Shown piece by piece: positions 1 through 11,094 of a DNA stretch of 64,000 nt (its first letter is position 1; each line of letters opens with the position of its first letter). The notes under the pieces were generated by a model. It searched no databases and had not been told where the DNA came from. It saw nothing but the letters and a program-made list of their open reading frames with translations. The stretch comes from Acarospora socialis (taxonomy: Eukaryota; Ascomycota; Lecanoromycetes; Acarosporales; Acarosporaceae). The translations under genes and the position numbers were made by a program. Where the stretch lies: the NCBI GenBank assembly GCA_025617375.2, contig JAMYGW020000002.1, positions 1,860,001 through 1,924,000 of the forward strand, written 5' to 3'.

Positions 1-2310
1 TTCCCTCTCCCGCTGCCATTGTTTTTGACGCCTTTCGCTATAAGTGCTCGCTACTTTCCCGTTGAATATATTCTGACTGGAGACGGAGTCGGATAGGCTC
101 GGATTCGGCGCTTTGACAGGCGTATCTACCTGCCAGTCCATCTCATCTTCTTCTCTCTCACTTCGCTCAGGGCTTAGAAGCTGCTCTGGTTGTAGTGAAG
201 GATACTCAATCACTTGGTGAGAAGCAATTGCGGGCGCAGGTACAGCGAGTGCATAATCGTCCTTGTCTTCCGGCGTTGGCAGTTTTGGATGGCCCGTATC
301 GTTCGCCGCCGTAAACACATCGTCCTCAGTTGCCACCACCGCAGAGGGCTCCCCGACCTGTTGCGCATGGGCTGCCAGTTTGTGTCGTCTGGCCAACTCT
401 TCACCAAGTCTCAGGCCTGCACGTAGCTCTCTCCTCGTACCGGCACTAAACCCCTCAAATAGATCGTCAAGGCGTTCCTTGGGACTCTTTCCGGCTACAA
501 TGTTAGAGGATCCCTTGTTCGCAGGGCTGACATAAGGGCTTTTGAGCGATGACGCTCGCGCATTGGTCTCGCGCGCGTTGCTGTCTAATACACCCTGCAG
601 AGCAATAGCTGCCCGAACAACACGCGATAGTTTGGGCGTATCCCGCTTGGGTTCACTTGTAAGGTCTGTTTTTTTCAGTGGAGCTCCCTGCTGAATAGGA
701 GGTGGCACTTTTGGGGTTGGCTGAACTTTGACAGGGGTCTTTTGTTGAGCAGGCTGTATCTCTATGGGAGATCCTATTGGTACCAATGCTTGGCGAGCAC
801 TGGCTTCCGAGAAGTCCGGCTTTATAACATGATTCTGGGCCGAGAATGAAACGCTCTTTCCAATATTGTGTTTGGGCTGATGCGGAGAGGATGTGTTCCT
901 ACTATCCCCACCGGATTTTGAATGTTGCAAGTCAGAGTCGACAACCCTGGATTTTCCACGCCCGAGATCGGCCTCCTGCTGAATATTGACTATTGCGCCA
1001 TTTCGAACAGTGTCGGCCGCTGATGGAGAACGCGTCTCTGGTGCCTCATCACCTAGTCTAGGAGGACGTAGAGCCGGATCCGTAAGGAAATCTGTCTTTG
1101 TAGACTTGGCTTCCGACGGGAAGTTTCGGTTCGTAATGCCGCTCAGATTTTGTCTTGCCGATTCAATCGACTCCAGAGAAACCATACTGAATCCTTCGCT
1201 CTCTAGAATAGAGTCAAATTCCCGATGATCGTTTGTTGGGTCTGCAAGCATTGCCTGATCATTACCGATGGAGTCATCATCCGCGACCGCCGTATTAAGT
1301 AACGGATAGCCCGGATTGCTTAGTGTTGCTGAGTGCCGCGTTTCCTTCTCCGGGTTGTTCGGATCCTGTTGAGATGGGAAGTTCAAGGAGTCACGAGAAG
1401 GTGCAGTTTGGGAGACGGCTGTTGGGTGTGAATGGGCGGCTGACACCGCCTTCCGCGGCGAGCCTGACAAGGACCTATTCGGTGATGTCTCACCTAGAAC
1501 GACAGAAGAGTGGCGGATCCGACGTTTCCCCCTCCGATCAAACACGTCTCCATCAAGATCCTCATCTACCGCGATATCCACCGGACTAATAGCCTTCCTC
1601 TTGCCTCTAGCCTTCTTTGCTCGCGGTGTCGCCGCAGGCTTAGATTTTTCTGCCTCTTCCTCCATCATGACCACGTCTTCATCATCAATGACTGGCAAAC
1701 TCTTCCTTGGTCTCCCACGCCCGCGCTTCCCTGGCGTCGCGCCAACAGACAAGTCCCTGCCCGCATCATTCTCATCCGTTGTCGTCCGGCGTCCTCTCTT
1801 CCTGACCAACGCAGCGACTCCACCTCCCTTTATAGGCGACGATCCGACGTCGGACTTCCTCGATCGAGTACTCTTCCTACTCGCCGGCGGTGGAGACGAA
1901 TCTTCTAAACCTTTCAACGGTACCAGTGTCGTAGTAGTCCGCCCAGCGCCCTTCTTAGTCACTGACCTTCCATCCCTCTCGCTCGTTCGACCACCCGCAC
2001 CCTTCTTATCCTCATCCCTCTCCGCCTCAACCGTGACGCGAATTCGCCAGGGACTAAGCAGATTTTCCGTCTTCGCGGTCGATTTCGTGGGCGACTGAGC
2101 TCTTCTGAGAAGCCCAGCAGGAGGCGTCTTCAAGATGAAATCTTGTAGTTTGATATTGTTGGTGGAATTCTTGATGGGCGTTGTTGCCTTGTTGATAGGT
2201 GTTCGGCGCACGGCAGGTTTGGTGGGTGACAGGAATGGTGCTTCGGCCAATGATGAGTTGCCGAGGGGATCAGGCGATGAAGGGACTGATGTGTCAACAT
2301 CTGGAGGCAT
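1..2310 (-). CDS. AT-hook DNA-binding protein, C-terminus beyond window
   Basis: The minus strand is open without a stop for 770 codons from an ATG at 2310 to base 1, so the gene is cut by the window edge. The protein is rich in Ser, Pro, Lys and Arg. Near residue 200 it has a textbook AT-hook core (KRGRGRPRK), with acidic patches and a basic KKARGKRK stretch after it, typical of a nuclear protein binding the minor groove of AT-rich DNA. Earlier it has a TPIN..TTPIK segment and the motif SPWRIRVTVEAE, which I associate with fungal proteins annotated only as AT-hook proteins. Towards the edge lies a charged segment (KERLDDLFEGFSAG). Reading frames on the other strand here are only shadows of its composition. 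The start is the first ATG of the open frame; a small upstream exon is possible. Role in chromatin or transcription is inferred. Confidence 0.8.
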   Translation of the reverse strand, partial: MPPDVDTSVPSSPDPLGNSSLAEAPFLSPTKPAVRRTPINKATTPIKNSTNNIKLQDFILKTPPAGLLRRAQSPTKSTAKTENLLSPWRIRVTVEAERDEDKKGAGGRTSERDGRSVTKKGAGRTTTTLVPLKGLEDSSPPPASRKSTRSRKSDVGSSPIKGGGVAALVRKRGRRTTTDENDAGRDLSVGATPGKRGRGRPRKSLPVIDDEDVVMMEEEAEKSKPAATPRAKKARGKRKAISPVDIAVDEDLDGDVFDRRGKRRIRHSSVVLGETSPNRSLSGSPRKAVSAAHSHPTAVSQTAPSRDSLNFPSQQDPNNPEKETRHSATLSNPGYPLLNTAVADDDSIGNDQAMLADPTNDHREFDSILESEGFSMVSLESIESARQNLSGITNRNFPSEAKSTKTDFLTDPALRPPRLGDEAPETRSPSAADTVRNGAIVNIQQEADLGRGKSRVVDSDLQHSKSGGDSRNTSSPHQPKHNIGKSVSFSAQNHVIKPDFSEASARQALVPIGSPIEIQPAQQKTPVKVQPTPKVPPPIQQGAPLKKTDLTSEPKRDTPKLSRVVRAAIALQGVLDSNARETNARASSLKSPYVSPANKGSSNIVAGKSPKERLDDLFEGFSAGTRRELRAGLRLGEELARRHKLAAHAQQVGEPSAVVATEDDVFTAANDTGHPKLPTPEDKDDYALAVPAPAIASHQVIEYPSLQPEQLLSPERSEREEDEMDWQVDTPVKAPNPSLSDSVSSQNIFNGKVASTYSERRQKQWQRERE

Positions 2311-4083
2311 GATGCCGCCTTGTTCGTAGAGAATGACGCGCTTGATTGGAGCTCGTACTTAGGCAATCTAACAGCTGAAAAAGGTCTGGTTATCAATTAC
2401 CCAAATAGATAGAGATTTCGCAATGATCTAGACCCGCAAGGTGTTTGTGGTGGTTGGTGCTCAAGCAGATGTGCTGTAGCAGCGTGTGTTGGTGTTGTGG
2501 TTGAGGAACGGGGCATTGTTTACAGTAATTACCTAAGGTAGGTAGTGAGTGACTCGAGACCTCCGCTAGTCTGCTTCAGTAATAGTGTTTGCTTAGTCAT
2601 ACAGGCCCCTTTACCTTAAACTCCCAAGGTAAGGCTCCGAAACTGGGAGAACGATCCAGGTCGAATTGGGACTTGATTGCATAACATTGGCAGCCCGGTG
2701 TGTCATCTGGAAGGCCTGTACTTGCTGACTGCAGCATGCGATACTCGTACAGAAAAGAGCTTGTCCATTCCTCTGATCGTCTGCTTTCAGATATGAGCTG
2801 GCAGCCCTAAGGTGCCAGTGCGTTCTAAAAGCCTTCCACAATTGCATCTGTCAGGAGCAGAAAGCCGCTCACTGGCTGGGATGGATCCAGGTCTCGTCCG
2901 AGCCAGCCCTGCAACGGTTTCCTGTCTTGGGATCGTCATCATCGTGCAGATCGTTGGAGAGAGATAAGCGCCATAGCGCCAGTTGTTTACCCGCTGCCGT
3001 TCAAATCGTGGCTCACCCACACCCACCGTGTTTTCACCTGAACCTTATAGAGTATGGTGCCCTCTAATACCCCGACTGGAGACTGGACCATTTACTAGTC
3101 TCAGCTTTTCTGATCAGGGTGTCGCCACCCCCGGATTTCGGACGGACTCCTCCTGCAATAGGGATCAGGCGTGGTATGGCCAGAGCACGGATCCAGCCAG
3201 ACCCTCCATTTTGGCTCGTAAGGAGGCCGTCCCGCCAATCTTGGAGATGAGACTACTTCGCGCCCAGACTACGGGATAGGTATACGACTGAGAATCAGGG
3301 AAAGGTAGGGCTTCACGACGCATCTTCGTCTCTGTTGGCATTCTCGGGTTGGGCTAGCCATTGCAGTCCGAGCTTCGGAAAACGGCACTGTTTATGGCTA
3401 CTTCTTCTTAACGATGTTTGTCAGGCAGGCTATTCAACGTCATACACCCTCTGAAGAGAATTCCAATTTGATTAGGACCTAAGGCGACGCTTACTAATCA
3501 TGATTTTGTCCTTTCTTGAGCGGAATTACCCTGAGTGGCTTGACGATGCAGAAGCGACTCAATCAGGATGCAAGCATCATGACAGGAGATGTGGGAAGTG
3601 GCTACACTAGTCCACCCTACCAACAACAGATTATCTTCAGCCGCCAACCTACCCCAGATTACTACTAAGAGAGTGGCGGAAAACTGTTCGATAACAACAT
3701 GAGATCGACATTCTGGCTCGACGTGGCTTCTCGAACAAATGTCCGTCGGCAATCTGTGATCGGCGGCATAATGCTCCTGTCATATAGGCGCAAGCCAGGC
3801 AACAACCAATCCGCATCCGTTCCCCTTCAGCGGGAAGCCTCTGCAGCGGACCTTTCGCGGGTAGCAACGTGGTCTAGGGTTGTTATAGATCTGTCGCGTG
3901 TCAAATGAGTTGGTCGGTGCTGGAGATCCACATGGCGCCATGCCACAATTGTGGCTCTAACGGACTATATATCTCTTTTCTCCTGCCTCGAACTGTCTAA
4001 GTAGAGCTATCCATACATGGAATCACACACGAGCTTGCTTTACCTATAACTCATACTGATCTCTTTTCGGCCGTTGTGCCTCC
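2311..4083. other. intergenic region between divergent genes
   Basis: This stretch separates the divergent AT-hook and Pth11-like genes and should hold both promoters. I found no frame with recognisable protein content; the small frames overlap on both strands with no domain signal. It contains one example of the short palindromic ACCTAAGGTAGGTA motif (about 2530) that recurs between genes in this window. Confidence 0.5.
3966..3972 (+). promoter_or_regulatory. candidate TATA box of the Pth11-like gene
   Basis: A TATATAT run lies about 110 bases before the ATG at 4084, followed by a pyrimidine-rich stretch, the usual arrangement of a fungal TATA promoter. Position is the only support. Confidence 0.4.
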
Positions 4084-5579
4084 ATGGAGATGAGTTCAGC
4101 AAACATTCCAGGTCAAGTCGTCCGTCCTCACGATGACAGAGGCGGCCAGATTGCCGCTGTTATTTCGGTCATGATCGGGCTGGCTACTATTGCGGTGGTT
4201 CTACGGCTGTTCACTAGGTGGTTAATAGCAACATCATGGAAGATTGACGACTTTGGAATCATAGTGGCGTTGGTAAGTATCCAGTTGATGATCCTGACGA
4301 AGTCGACAATTGGCAGCACTTACCCGGGCCAGGTTCTTGATTACGGTTTGTTTATCACGCAGATCGTTGGTACGGAATCAAAGACTGTCCCTTACCAAAC
4401 CGCCGGCGAGCATCGTTGACTCCTGTGTCTTTCTAGGCATTCAGTACGGAGCTGGGAAGCACGCAGCAGACCTGAACTCTGAGACAATCAACCGAAATCT
4501 TAAGGCAAGTAACACCCGTCACCTTCAACTCCAGTAGGTTTGAGATGACCATGAGCTGATGTGATTCTTATAGGTCTTAATGGCTTGCGACTTGATTTAC
4601 GTCACATGCTTGTTCGCGATCAAGATCTCTATTCTAGCTTTATACTACCGACTATTCAGCACCTTGAGCCGGAAGTTCAATATAGCTGTATATATTGTGG
4701 CAGGTCTGACAGTCGTCGGTTGGATCACCGCCTTCCTCATCTTTCTTTTTCAATGCAAGCCCTTCGCATACGCCTTCGACAAGTCCATCGAGGGCTATTG
4801 CGCCGACTTCAATACCATATGCGTTGTTACGTCTGTCATCAATGTTGTCATCAACATCGTTCTCCTCACCCTACCTTTACCGGTCGTGTGGCATCTTCGC
4901 GTTTCAAAGGCGCGGAAGCTTGCCATATCCGGAATGTTCTTGCTCGGTGGCTCGTATGTTGCCCATCCTCTGCGGGGGTAAAACACTTTTCCAGAAGCTA
5001 ATGTTTATCCTTAGTGTTGTTGTCGTCAGCATTATTCGTATCCCAATCCTCACGGCAATGTCACCTACCAACATCACACGTACGTCAAACCCAATCACCT
5101 TTTAACCACAAACTAACGCATCCACAGGGACGGAATACGGCGTCGCCACATGGTCTGTTGTGGAAGTCAGCATCGGCATCTTCAGCGTCTGTCTCCCCGT
5201 CATGCGACCCCTTCTCCAGCGTTTTATCCGCCCCACGGCGGTCGAAGAATCTCACTCGATGCATACTACCTGTCTTCCCGCGAGCTCGAACGGACAAACC
5301 TCTCCAGACCAACACCCGGACACCGGCACGCAGCAGCAGGCTTGCCAAAACAACAACGGTACCATTAAACCCGCAGCACCGCAACGACCCAACAGCAACG
5401 AGAGCGTCATGTCCATCAATCAGTGGCGCGACCCGGAAAACATGCATCCCGGCGATCTATGGCATGTCTACAACTCGTCGCACGGGACCGCCAAGGCGTT
5501 CAGGGACGGAGACGTCAAGTCTCCAACGGCGACGACTACGACAAGGGAGGTGAGCTATTCGATCTGGCCTGCGGATTGA
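4084..5579 (+). CDS. Pth11-like seven-transmembrane receptor (fungal rhodopsin domain)
   Basis: Six exons fit: 4084-4272, 4333-4369, 4437-4504, 4574-4953, 5015-5079 and 5128-5579, giving 396 residues in frame. Intron 3 uses a GC donor (AAG|GCAAGT). The protein has the layout of the fungal rhodopsin-like family: a first membrane helix (IAAVISVMIGLATIAVVLRL), the W-K-DDFGIIVAL motif, YGAGKHAADL, a helix with LFAIKISILALYYRLF, an extracellular loop with Cys before FNTICVVTSVINVVIN, and LLTLPLPVVWHLRV. The tail after PLLQRFIRP is hydrophilic and Gln/Asn-rich, as expected for a cytosolic C-terminus. There is no N-terminal CFEM domain, so this is the CFEM-less subgroup. Relatives act as plasma-membrane sensors of surface or host cues; ligand and role here are unknown. 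Confidence 0.85.
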
Positions 5580-6721
5580 TGTTTTGCTCCGTCGTCTCTT
5601 GCGTGCTCAGCCAAAATGTTCTCAGTCTTTCACATCACCGTTCCATTCTCCGCGCGATCGGTTGGAATTGTTTGTATTTCTATGCTGCGCCTTCGGTTCT
5701 GCTTCTGTTTCTTTCTGCGCTACATTTCAGCGGATACATATGTACAAGTACATGATCTTTACGTCACGAACACGAAGCAAAGCGAAGGGAAAGGAGGGGT
5801 TGTGCCTGCTCTGTTTTGGGAGTTGCAAAGGTACATACTCTCGAATTCGGGCAGGGGTGGTCTTGAAAATGTGCGGTTTGTTTCGAGGATCAGGTCAGGT
5901 CGATGTTACTCTATTAGGATCATAGGGTTCAGGATTGGTCGGATAGGATGGAAATAGGATGGGATGGGATGGGATAGATATTAATTTAAGTCTGTATTGT
6001 TGCCATACATAGCCAGCCTATCATCGCCGGTCGTCTAGATCTTTATGCTGCCCTCAACGCACTTTTCTCCTCCGCCTACGGCGTTGCTACGCATGTGGGC
6101 GTCGGGTCTCGCTGTAGGTTAATCTGAGCGGGTTTCTGGATTGATCCTGTAGGAACTTGAAGCCATTCTTTGGGCTTCCATCTGTTCTTTTAATCGATAG
6201 CCTGATTGCTGGTAGTTGCGTCCTATGCCGTTTCGTCCCAGCCGTGGCATTCAAACGCGCCCCTCGTACTCATATTGGGTTGGAATGACGAGGCGTGCGT
6301 GGATTGAGATACCTAAGGTAGGCGCTTGTGATGTAAGGGGCACGGGTCCGCTTTCCAAGTATGAAGAGCCTATTTCTGCACCGGGAGAGTAATTTCGTTA
6401 GGGAGGGTATTCATGACGGGTGTTGAGGAGGGAGAGAGGTGGATATCGACTTGCTGGATGCGTTGGGACCGATAGGGGTGTCGTTAGTTATAACGAGGAC
6501 ATGTGCGACAGTTGGGGAGCAGTCACATTGAATCACTCGCTGCATCCCTTCCCGCAACGAAGGGTCGGACGATCGGTTGACAAATGCATAGAAAGTGGTG
6601 TAAATCATTTCAGATGACTCCATCGCATACTCAACATCCCCAAGCCCAAACCAAACTTCCACACCAAACATCCAACAAACACAATAGCTGCCCACCCACC
6701 ATCACCGCTCAAAAACCCAAC
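5580..6721. other. intergenic region
   Basis: This is the shared 3' region of the convergent Pth11-like and CmcJ-like genes. It holds a short GATGG-type microsatellite near 5955-5976 and one ACCTAAGGTAGG motif near 6310. I see no supportable coding frame. Confidence 0.5.
5955..5976 (+). repeat. short GATGG microsatellite
   Basis: A five-base unit (GGGAT) is repeated about four times in the 3' region of the Pth11-like gene. It is a simple sequence repeat with no further function implied. Confidence 0.7.
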
Positions 6722-7633
6722 CTACCCAAAAACCAGCGCCCTCACCTCAATACTCTCCCGCCCCCTCGCCCCCTCCGGCGTGCGCGGATCGACAAACGCA
6801 CTATGCGGCACGCGCCCCCGTCCGCCAACCAGCTCATCGCTATCGAAGCACTTCAACAACAAGCGCTCCCCGCCGTCCATGCCGCTCCAATACCACCACT
6901 CCTGGCGCTCATTGAACCGCACCCCGGCCGTCTCCCCGTTGCGATCGGGATAGCGATGCTCGATGCCGACGAGATCCTCGTCGGCCACCGTGCGCGAATC
7001 CGCAACGGCCAGCGGGAACGACTGCACGGGCCCGTTGAGCGGCCGCCAGACGTTGACGATGCGGTAGCGGCCCCTTAGCAGCGCCTCGGCCTCCACGGCG
7101 TCGGGCACGTGGTGGCGGACGCGCGCTTCCGCCGACGCGGGCGTCTGGTCGATGTGCACGCGCGTGACGGGGGCGCGGGCCGCGGCGGGGACGGCGCGGC
7201 GGATGGTGTGGTCGAAGAGCAGGACGCGCGTGGCGCCGGGCATGTGCGCGAGGAGGAGGCGCTCGACTTCGGGGTAGTAGACTTTTCGGATGTGGGCGTC
7301 GTCGGCGAAGTCGTGCTCGGCGCTGGGCGGGAGGTGCGAGAGGGCGGCGAAGGCGTTGCCGTCGAGGGTGAAGTCGGACTCGTGCCCGCGCATGTCGTGG
7401 ATGGTGACGGCGTGGTCGGCGTCGCCGAAGTTGCGTTGCGGCTGGCCGGCTGGCGGCGTCTCGACGTAGTTGAACGGTCGGCTGCCGTCTGCTGGGGGCG
7501 AGTAGAATTTCAGCGAGGCGGTGACGGGGCCGCGGGGGATGTAGGATGCGTCGTGGGTGTTGTTGGTGGTGGTGGTCGTTGCGCCGTTGGCTTTGGAGGC
7601 GCCGTTGGTGAGGGTCTGAGTAGTAGTGGCCAT
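6722..7633 (-). CDS. CmcJ/NvfI-family oxygenase-like protein
   Basis: A single exon encodes 303 residues. Family signatures appear in order: VLLFDHTIRR (about residue 140), VHIDQTPASAEARVRHH, INVWRP-like text (VNVWRPLNGPVQSFPLA), DLVGIEHRYPDRNGET, and WWYWSGM followed by LLLKCFDS. These define the fungal and bacterial family that includes CmcJ of cephamycin synthesis and fungal members such as NvfI and AsaB, acting as non-haem iron/2-oxoglutarate-type oxygenases or hydroxylation/methoxylation partners in secondary metabolism. The His of the VHIDQT motif is a likely metal ligand. Length is normal for the family, and the Thr/Asn-rich first 35 residues are probably disordered. No other biosynthetic gene sits beside it, so it looks solitary; substrate unknown. 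Confidence 0.85.
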   Translation of the reverse strand: MATTTQTLTNGASKANGATTTTTNNTHDASYIPRGPVTASLKFYSPPADGSRPFNYVETPPAGQPQRNFGDADHAVTIHDMRGHESDFTLDGNAFAALSHLPPSAEHDFADDAHIRKVYYPEVERLLLAHMPGATRVLLFDHTIRRAVPAAARAPVTRVHIDQTPASAEARVRHHVPDAVEAEALLRGRYRIVNVWRPLNGPVQSFPLAVADSRTVADEDLVGIEHRYPDRNGETAGVRFNERQEWWYWSGMDGGERLLLKCFDSDELVGGRGRVPHSAFVDPRTPEGARGRESIEVRALVFG

Positions 7634-8425
7634 TGTGGCTTTGGTGGATGTGTTTGGTCTGTTAGATATTTGAAGGGCGAGCTCCGACGTGTGGCTCCGA
7701 CGATTCTTTCTGGTTGGGATGTGGAGTTTGGATAAAGTATTGAGATCTGAAGAAAGCGAATGCTATGTAGAGAAGGCTATATATAAGAAAGGGCACTACT
7801 GAAGATCTTTCTGGAATGAATTACAATGTAATTGATATTGTAATCCGAAACTAAATCGAAAGGAGAGTGTAGATAGGGTAATCGTTTGCCTTCACGTCAT
7901 ACCGGTACCTTATGGTGAGGGTCCTCCCCGCCGGGTAAACGGCCGAGGCAGTGTTGGTTGTCGGGAAGGGTTCGTCAAATGAAAAGGCAAGCACGCCATG
8001 GACTGCTGACAAAGCAGCGGTTCATACCCTAGGTGCTTGTACAAAGACCACAACTGCTTTTACAAATTCCCTAGGTACTATGTTCACTCAGAGCAAAGAC
8101 GTGACTTCATTGAAAGGCTAAAAACATTACTCTGCTCTATCGATGTGGTGTACTGGAAATTTCTCGGGGTTCAGGTCTATGAAGCCTACAGTTTGACACA
8201 GTTCGGAACACCGGCATGTGAAGCCTACTATTTCATTGTCTAAGTTATCATATCAGCGCGCTTCATATCGCCCTGTCGGAAATGCTATAGATGCAAACCA
8301 ACACCCTTGCCATCCAAAGCAGACCAGGTCCCAGCAAACGCCGCAACGGTGACAACCTTATCCACACCCCATAAATCATGCCATGTCAGACACATTATTG
8401 AGCTACCACCCAGACTCCCTTCCCA
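7634..8425. other. intergenic region
   Basis: Upstream region of the CmcJ-like gene and 3' side of the Sds3-like gene. A 68-codon plus-strand frame at 8037-8243 has no domain or composition support. Nothing else recognisable beyond the TATA-like site listed separately. Confidence 0.5.
7777..7787 (-). promoter_or_regulatory. candidate TATA box of the CmcJ-like gene
   Basis: The minus strand reads CTTATATATAG about 145 bases upstream of the ATG at 7633, a strong TATA match in the expected position. Confidence 0.5.
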
Positions 8426-10292
8426 TCACCGACTCCTAATCCTCTTGCCCCCCTCACCATTCACAAACCCCGCTCCACTCGCGCTCCTCTTCATCGTCCC
8501 ACCAACACCCACGCCCACGCCCCTCGAACTCCCATTCTCGTTCCGGCTCATCGTGACGCCACCACCAACATCGCTGATGCCACCGACACTGCTCTGCGCG
8601 CTCATCGCCACACCACCTAGACACGCGACCGGCGCGGCAGACAGTGTCCGCGCTGCAGCCGATGGAATCGTGACGGTAGAACCAGCGAGGGTGGGAGGAG
8701 GGTTGCAGAGTTTGCGGTGCGCTTGCGAGCCGAACGGAGCACAGAGGACGTCGACGAGCTTCTCGTCCACGTAGCCCGGTGGAGCCGGGCTGTTCTCGTC
8801 GAAAAGGGAGGCGATTCGAGCGAGGTCGTCGTCGGCGTCGTCGTTGGGGAGCGGTGGCGGGACGGGCGCCCAGCCATTCTTGATGTTGCCCGTGTTGGGA
8901 AGGATGATGGGGAGGTTCGTGGGTAAGGCCGAGCTGCGCTCTGCGAGGTCGCCCAGCAGGTTCAGGGCCGATGTGCCGTTGTGATTGTTGCGGGTCGAGC
9001 GCGTGGCGTGAAAGGACTGGTTGCCGTTGCGGTCCATTTCCGGCGCGACGGCTGCTGCGCCGTCTTCGTCTGCCTCCGCTTCGGGGCCGGCGGTGTCCTC
9101 GCCATCCGTGTTCTGTCCGTTTGTCGCCGTGCCTTTCACGCTGCTGGCTTTCGCTTGAGCTTTCTCGGCGGCGAAGAAGTGTGCGGTCGCTAGCGCAGCG
9201 GTGTTGAGATGCATAGCTAATTCTTTTTCTGTAAAGAGGCGGTCCACTGAATACGCTGGTGCAGTCATTTGATGATAAATCATTTTTCCTTGCGACTCTT
9301 TCCAGGGTGAGGCAACTCCGGGATCAACGAATCTGGCCCCAGGCCCTGGTGATCCGTTCTCTTCCTCCACGGGAGCTTTTCTCTTGCGCTTATGGCTTCC
9401 ATCAGCAGACGATATGATGGTGCCAAGATCATCCATTTCCAACCGGTGTCGTGTATGTCGCGTTTTGCGGTTGCTCTGTGCCCCTCCCGGGCTGGCCGGG
9501 TGTGTGATGCTGAACTGGCTTGGATGTAGAAGCAGAGCATTACTGTCTGCGACATCTAGATGTTCCTTTTCCTTCATCAGGCGATTTTTCCGATGTGCGA
9601 TGGACTGAATCAGCCGTTCACGGATTGTGTGTGCAAGCTGGTGATGCTCGTCTTGGGCCAGGCGGACTTTGTATCGATTCTCCTGTTGCAGGACTGCTAA
9701 CGTACGTTGATGCTTTTGCTGGGAGACGTACACGTTAGCAGCTGTCGCTGAACAAACGTCACTGACGCTTGGTATACTCTGTGACAGAGTCTCCGCGGCT
9801 TGAAGCCCTGACTTTGGCAGTAGTAAGCGCATGGCTTACCTCAAGTAGCGTCAATTGAGCATCTCGGTTCTCCTGTGCGTCATTGATTTCCTCCACAAAC
9901 TTCTGGTACCATTTGCCAGCGTACGGAGCAGCGTCGTTCTCCGCCCTGCGATGGCCGCCGTGACCACCACCGTGAATGTTCGCCCCAACAGTTGTACCGA
10001 CCAATTCAGCTATCTCATCTGGGTGATCTCCAAGGGGATGTTCTTTGTATGGATCCGCCCGCATCATTAGGTTCATATCGATCTGAAGTGACTGGAGTTG
10101 TTTGCGAAAGTGGGCATCGCGGTTTCTGGTGAACTGATTGGTGAGATCACTGAGGCGTTCGGAGAGAGCGTTGCGCCGCTTGTCGCGCTTGGAGAGCTGC
10201 TGTGGAGGGGGGGTTGCGGAAAGGCGACTGATGTGAGGTGCGCTGCCAGAGGCTACCGTGGGAGAGATTTGTGGCGAGGGCGAGTACGCCAT
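8426..10292 (-). CDS. SDS3: Sds3-like subunit of the Rpd3L/Sin3 histone deacetylase complex
   Basis: Two exons, 10292-9840 and 9718-8426, join in phase (GAG|GTAAGC donor, CCCAG acceptor) to give 580 residues. The N-terminal third is the Sds3-like region: a basic start (SKRDKRRNALSERLSDL), a helical RDAHFRKQLQSLQIDMNLMMRADPY segment, DEIAELV, and GKWYQKFVEEINDAQENRDAQL. Across the intron follow a coiled coil with QDEHHQLAHTIRERLIQSI, HRKNRLMKEKEHLDVADSNA and the fungal block HPSQFSITHPASPGG with RKTRHTRHRL. In yeast Sds3 holds the Sin3-Rpd3 deacetylase complex together and is needed for its activity in nuclear repression. The C-terminal half is low-complexity and acidic, usual for filamentous-fungal members. 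Confidence 0.8.
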
Positions 10293-11094
10293 GGTTTCTG
10301 CGGAGGGGCTTGAGCCCGTCGTATAAACGATCAGTGCCTAGAGGGCTATGGAACATATGAATATCAGGATATTGAATGTGACTTCATCGCCAGCGACTTC
10401 AGTGTCGGGTTTCTCACTGGAGTCTTTCGAACTCGAGGTAAGAGAGTAGTTCGCTGTGGAGAACGGGGTTTTGTCTTCTGTGGTGGCCCAGAGGGAGCCA
10501 CTTTTGGATCTGAAAGACAAGATTTGGGTGTCTGATAATGCGACCGAATCAAAGTACTGAAATGCAAGTCAGAAGATCCGGATGAGCTGTGATATTGATA
10601 TCCATCAATGAGGTTGGGGTACGTGAAATCGCTCTTCTGGTGTAACATCATCGGGCAAAAGAAACGCCGAGTTCCCGCTCCCATTGTCATATTACCGACT
10701 AGCTTGTGTGGGAACCCCGAGGTTCTATTGTGACAAAACCGCCTTGTTATACCAGATCAACGGTTGATAACGAGTATATATCTTTCTTCATTTCACTATA
10801 TGAGGTATGGAATACCTGAATCAAGCTACCTGCCCTTCCTCAAGCTAGCACGACGCCTACGGTGCGGTGATCGAATCTCTCTTCCGAATCGATTGCATGC
10901 CTTGCCATTCAGGTCCATTACAATTACTCACGTGCTCTGATATTTTCCCTCCAAAGAACCTTCGCGTGTATAGACATTGAACCATACAAGAAAAAACCGC
11001 CACGGTAAAAAGGAGAGCCATGCCGACCTGACAATGATACGTACAACCGCTGCTTTGAAAGGTTCCCGACTTGACGATGCCCGCTGTGCTGCGT
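10293..11094. other. intergenic region
   Basis: Promoter side of the Sds3-like gene and 3' side of the next gene. A 108-codon minus frame at 10364-10690 has no recognisable domain and is probably untranslated leader. Nothing else seen. Confidence 0.5.

Noticed and set aside
1323-2098. Plus-strand frames of 88-165 codons
   Set aside because: They lie opposite the open AT-hook frame, are Ser/Pro/Phe-rich shadows of Arg/Lys-rich codons, and overlap each other.
7109-7735. 208-codon plus-strand frame
   Set aside because: Antisense to the well-supported CmcJ-like gene; its Val/Gly/Asp/Arg bias is a GC-rich shadow.
8037-8243. 68-codon small gene
   Set aside because: No domain and no supporting splice or promoter signal.
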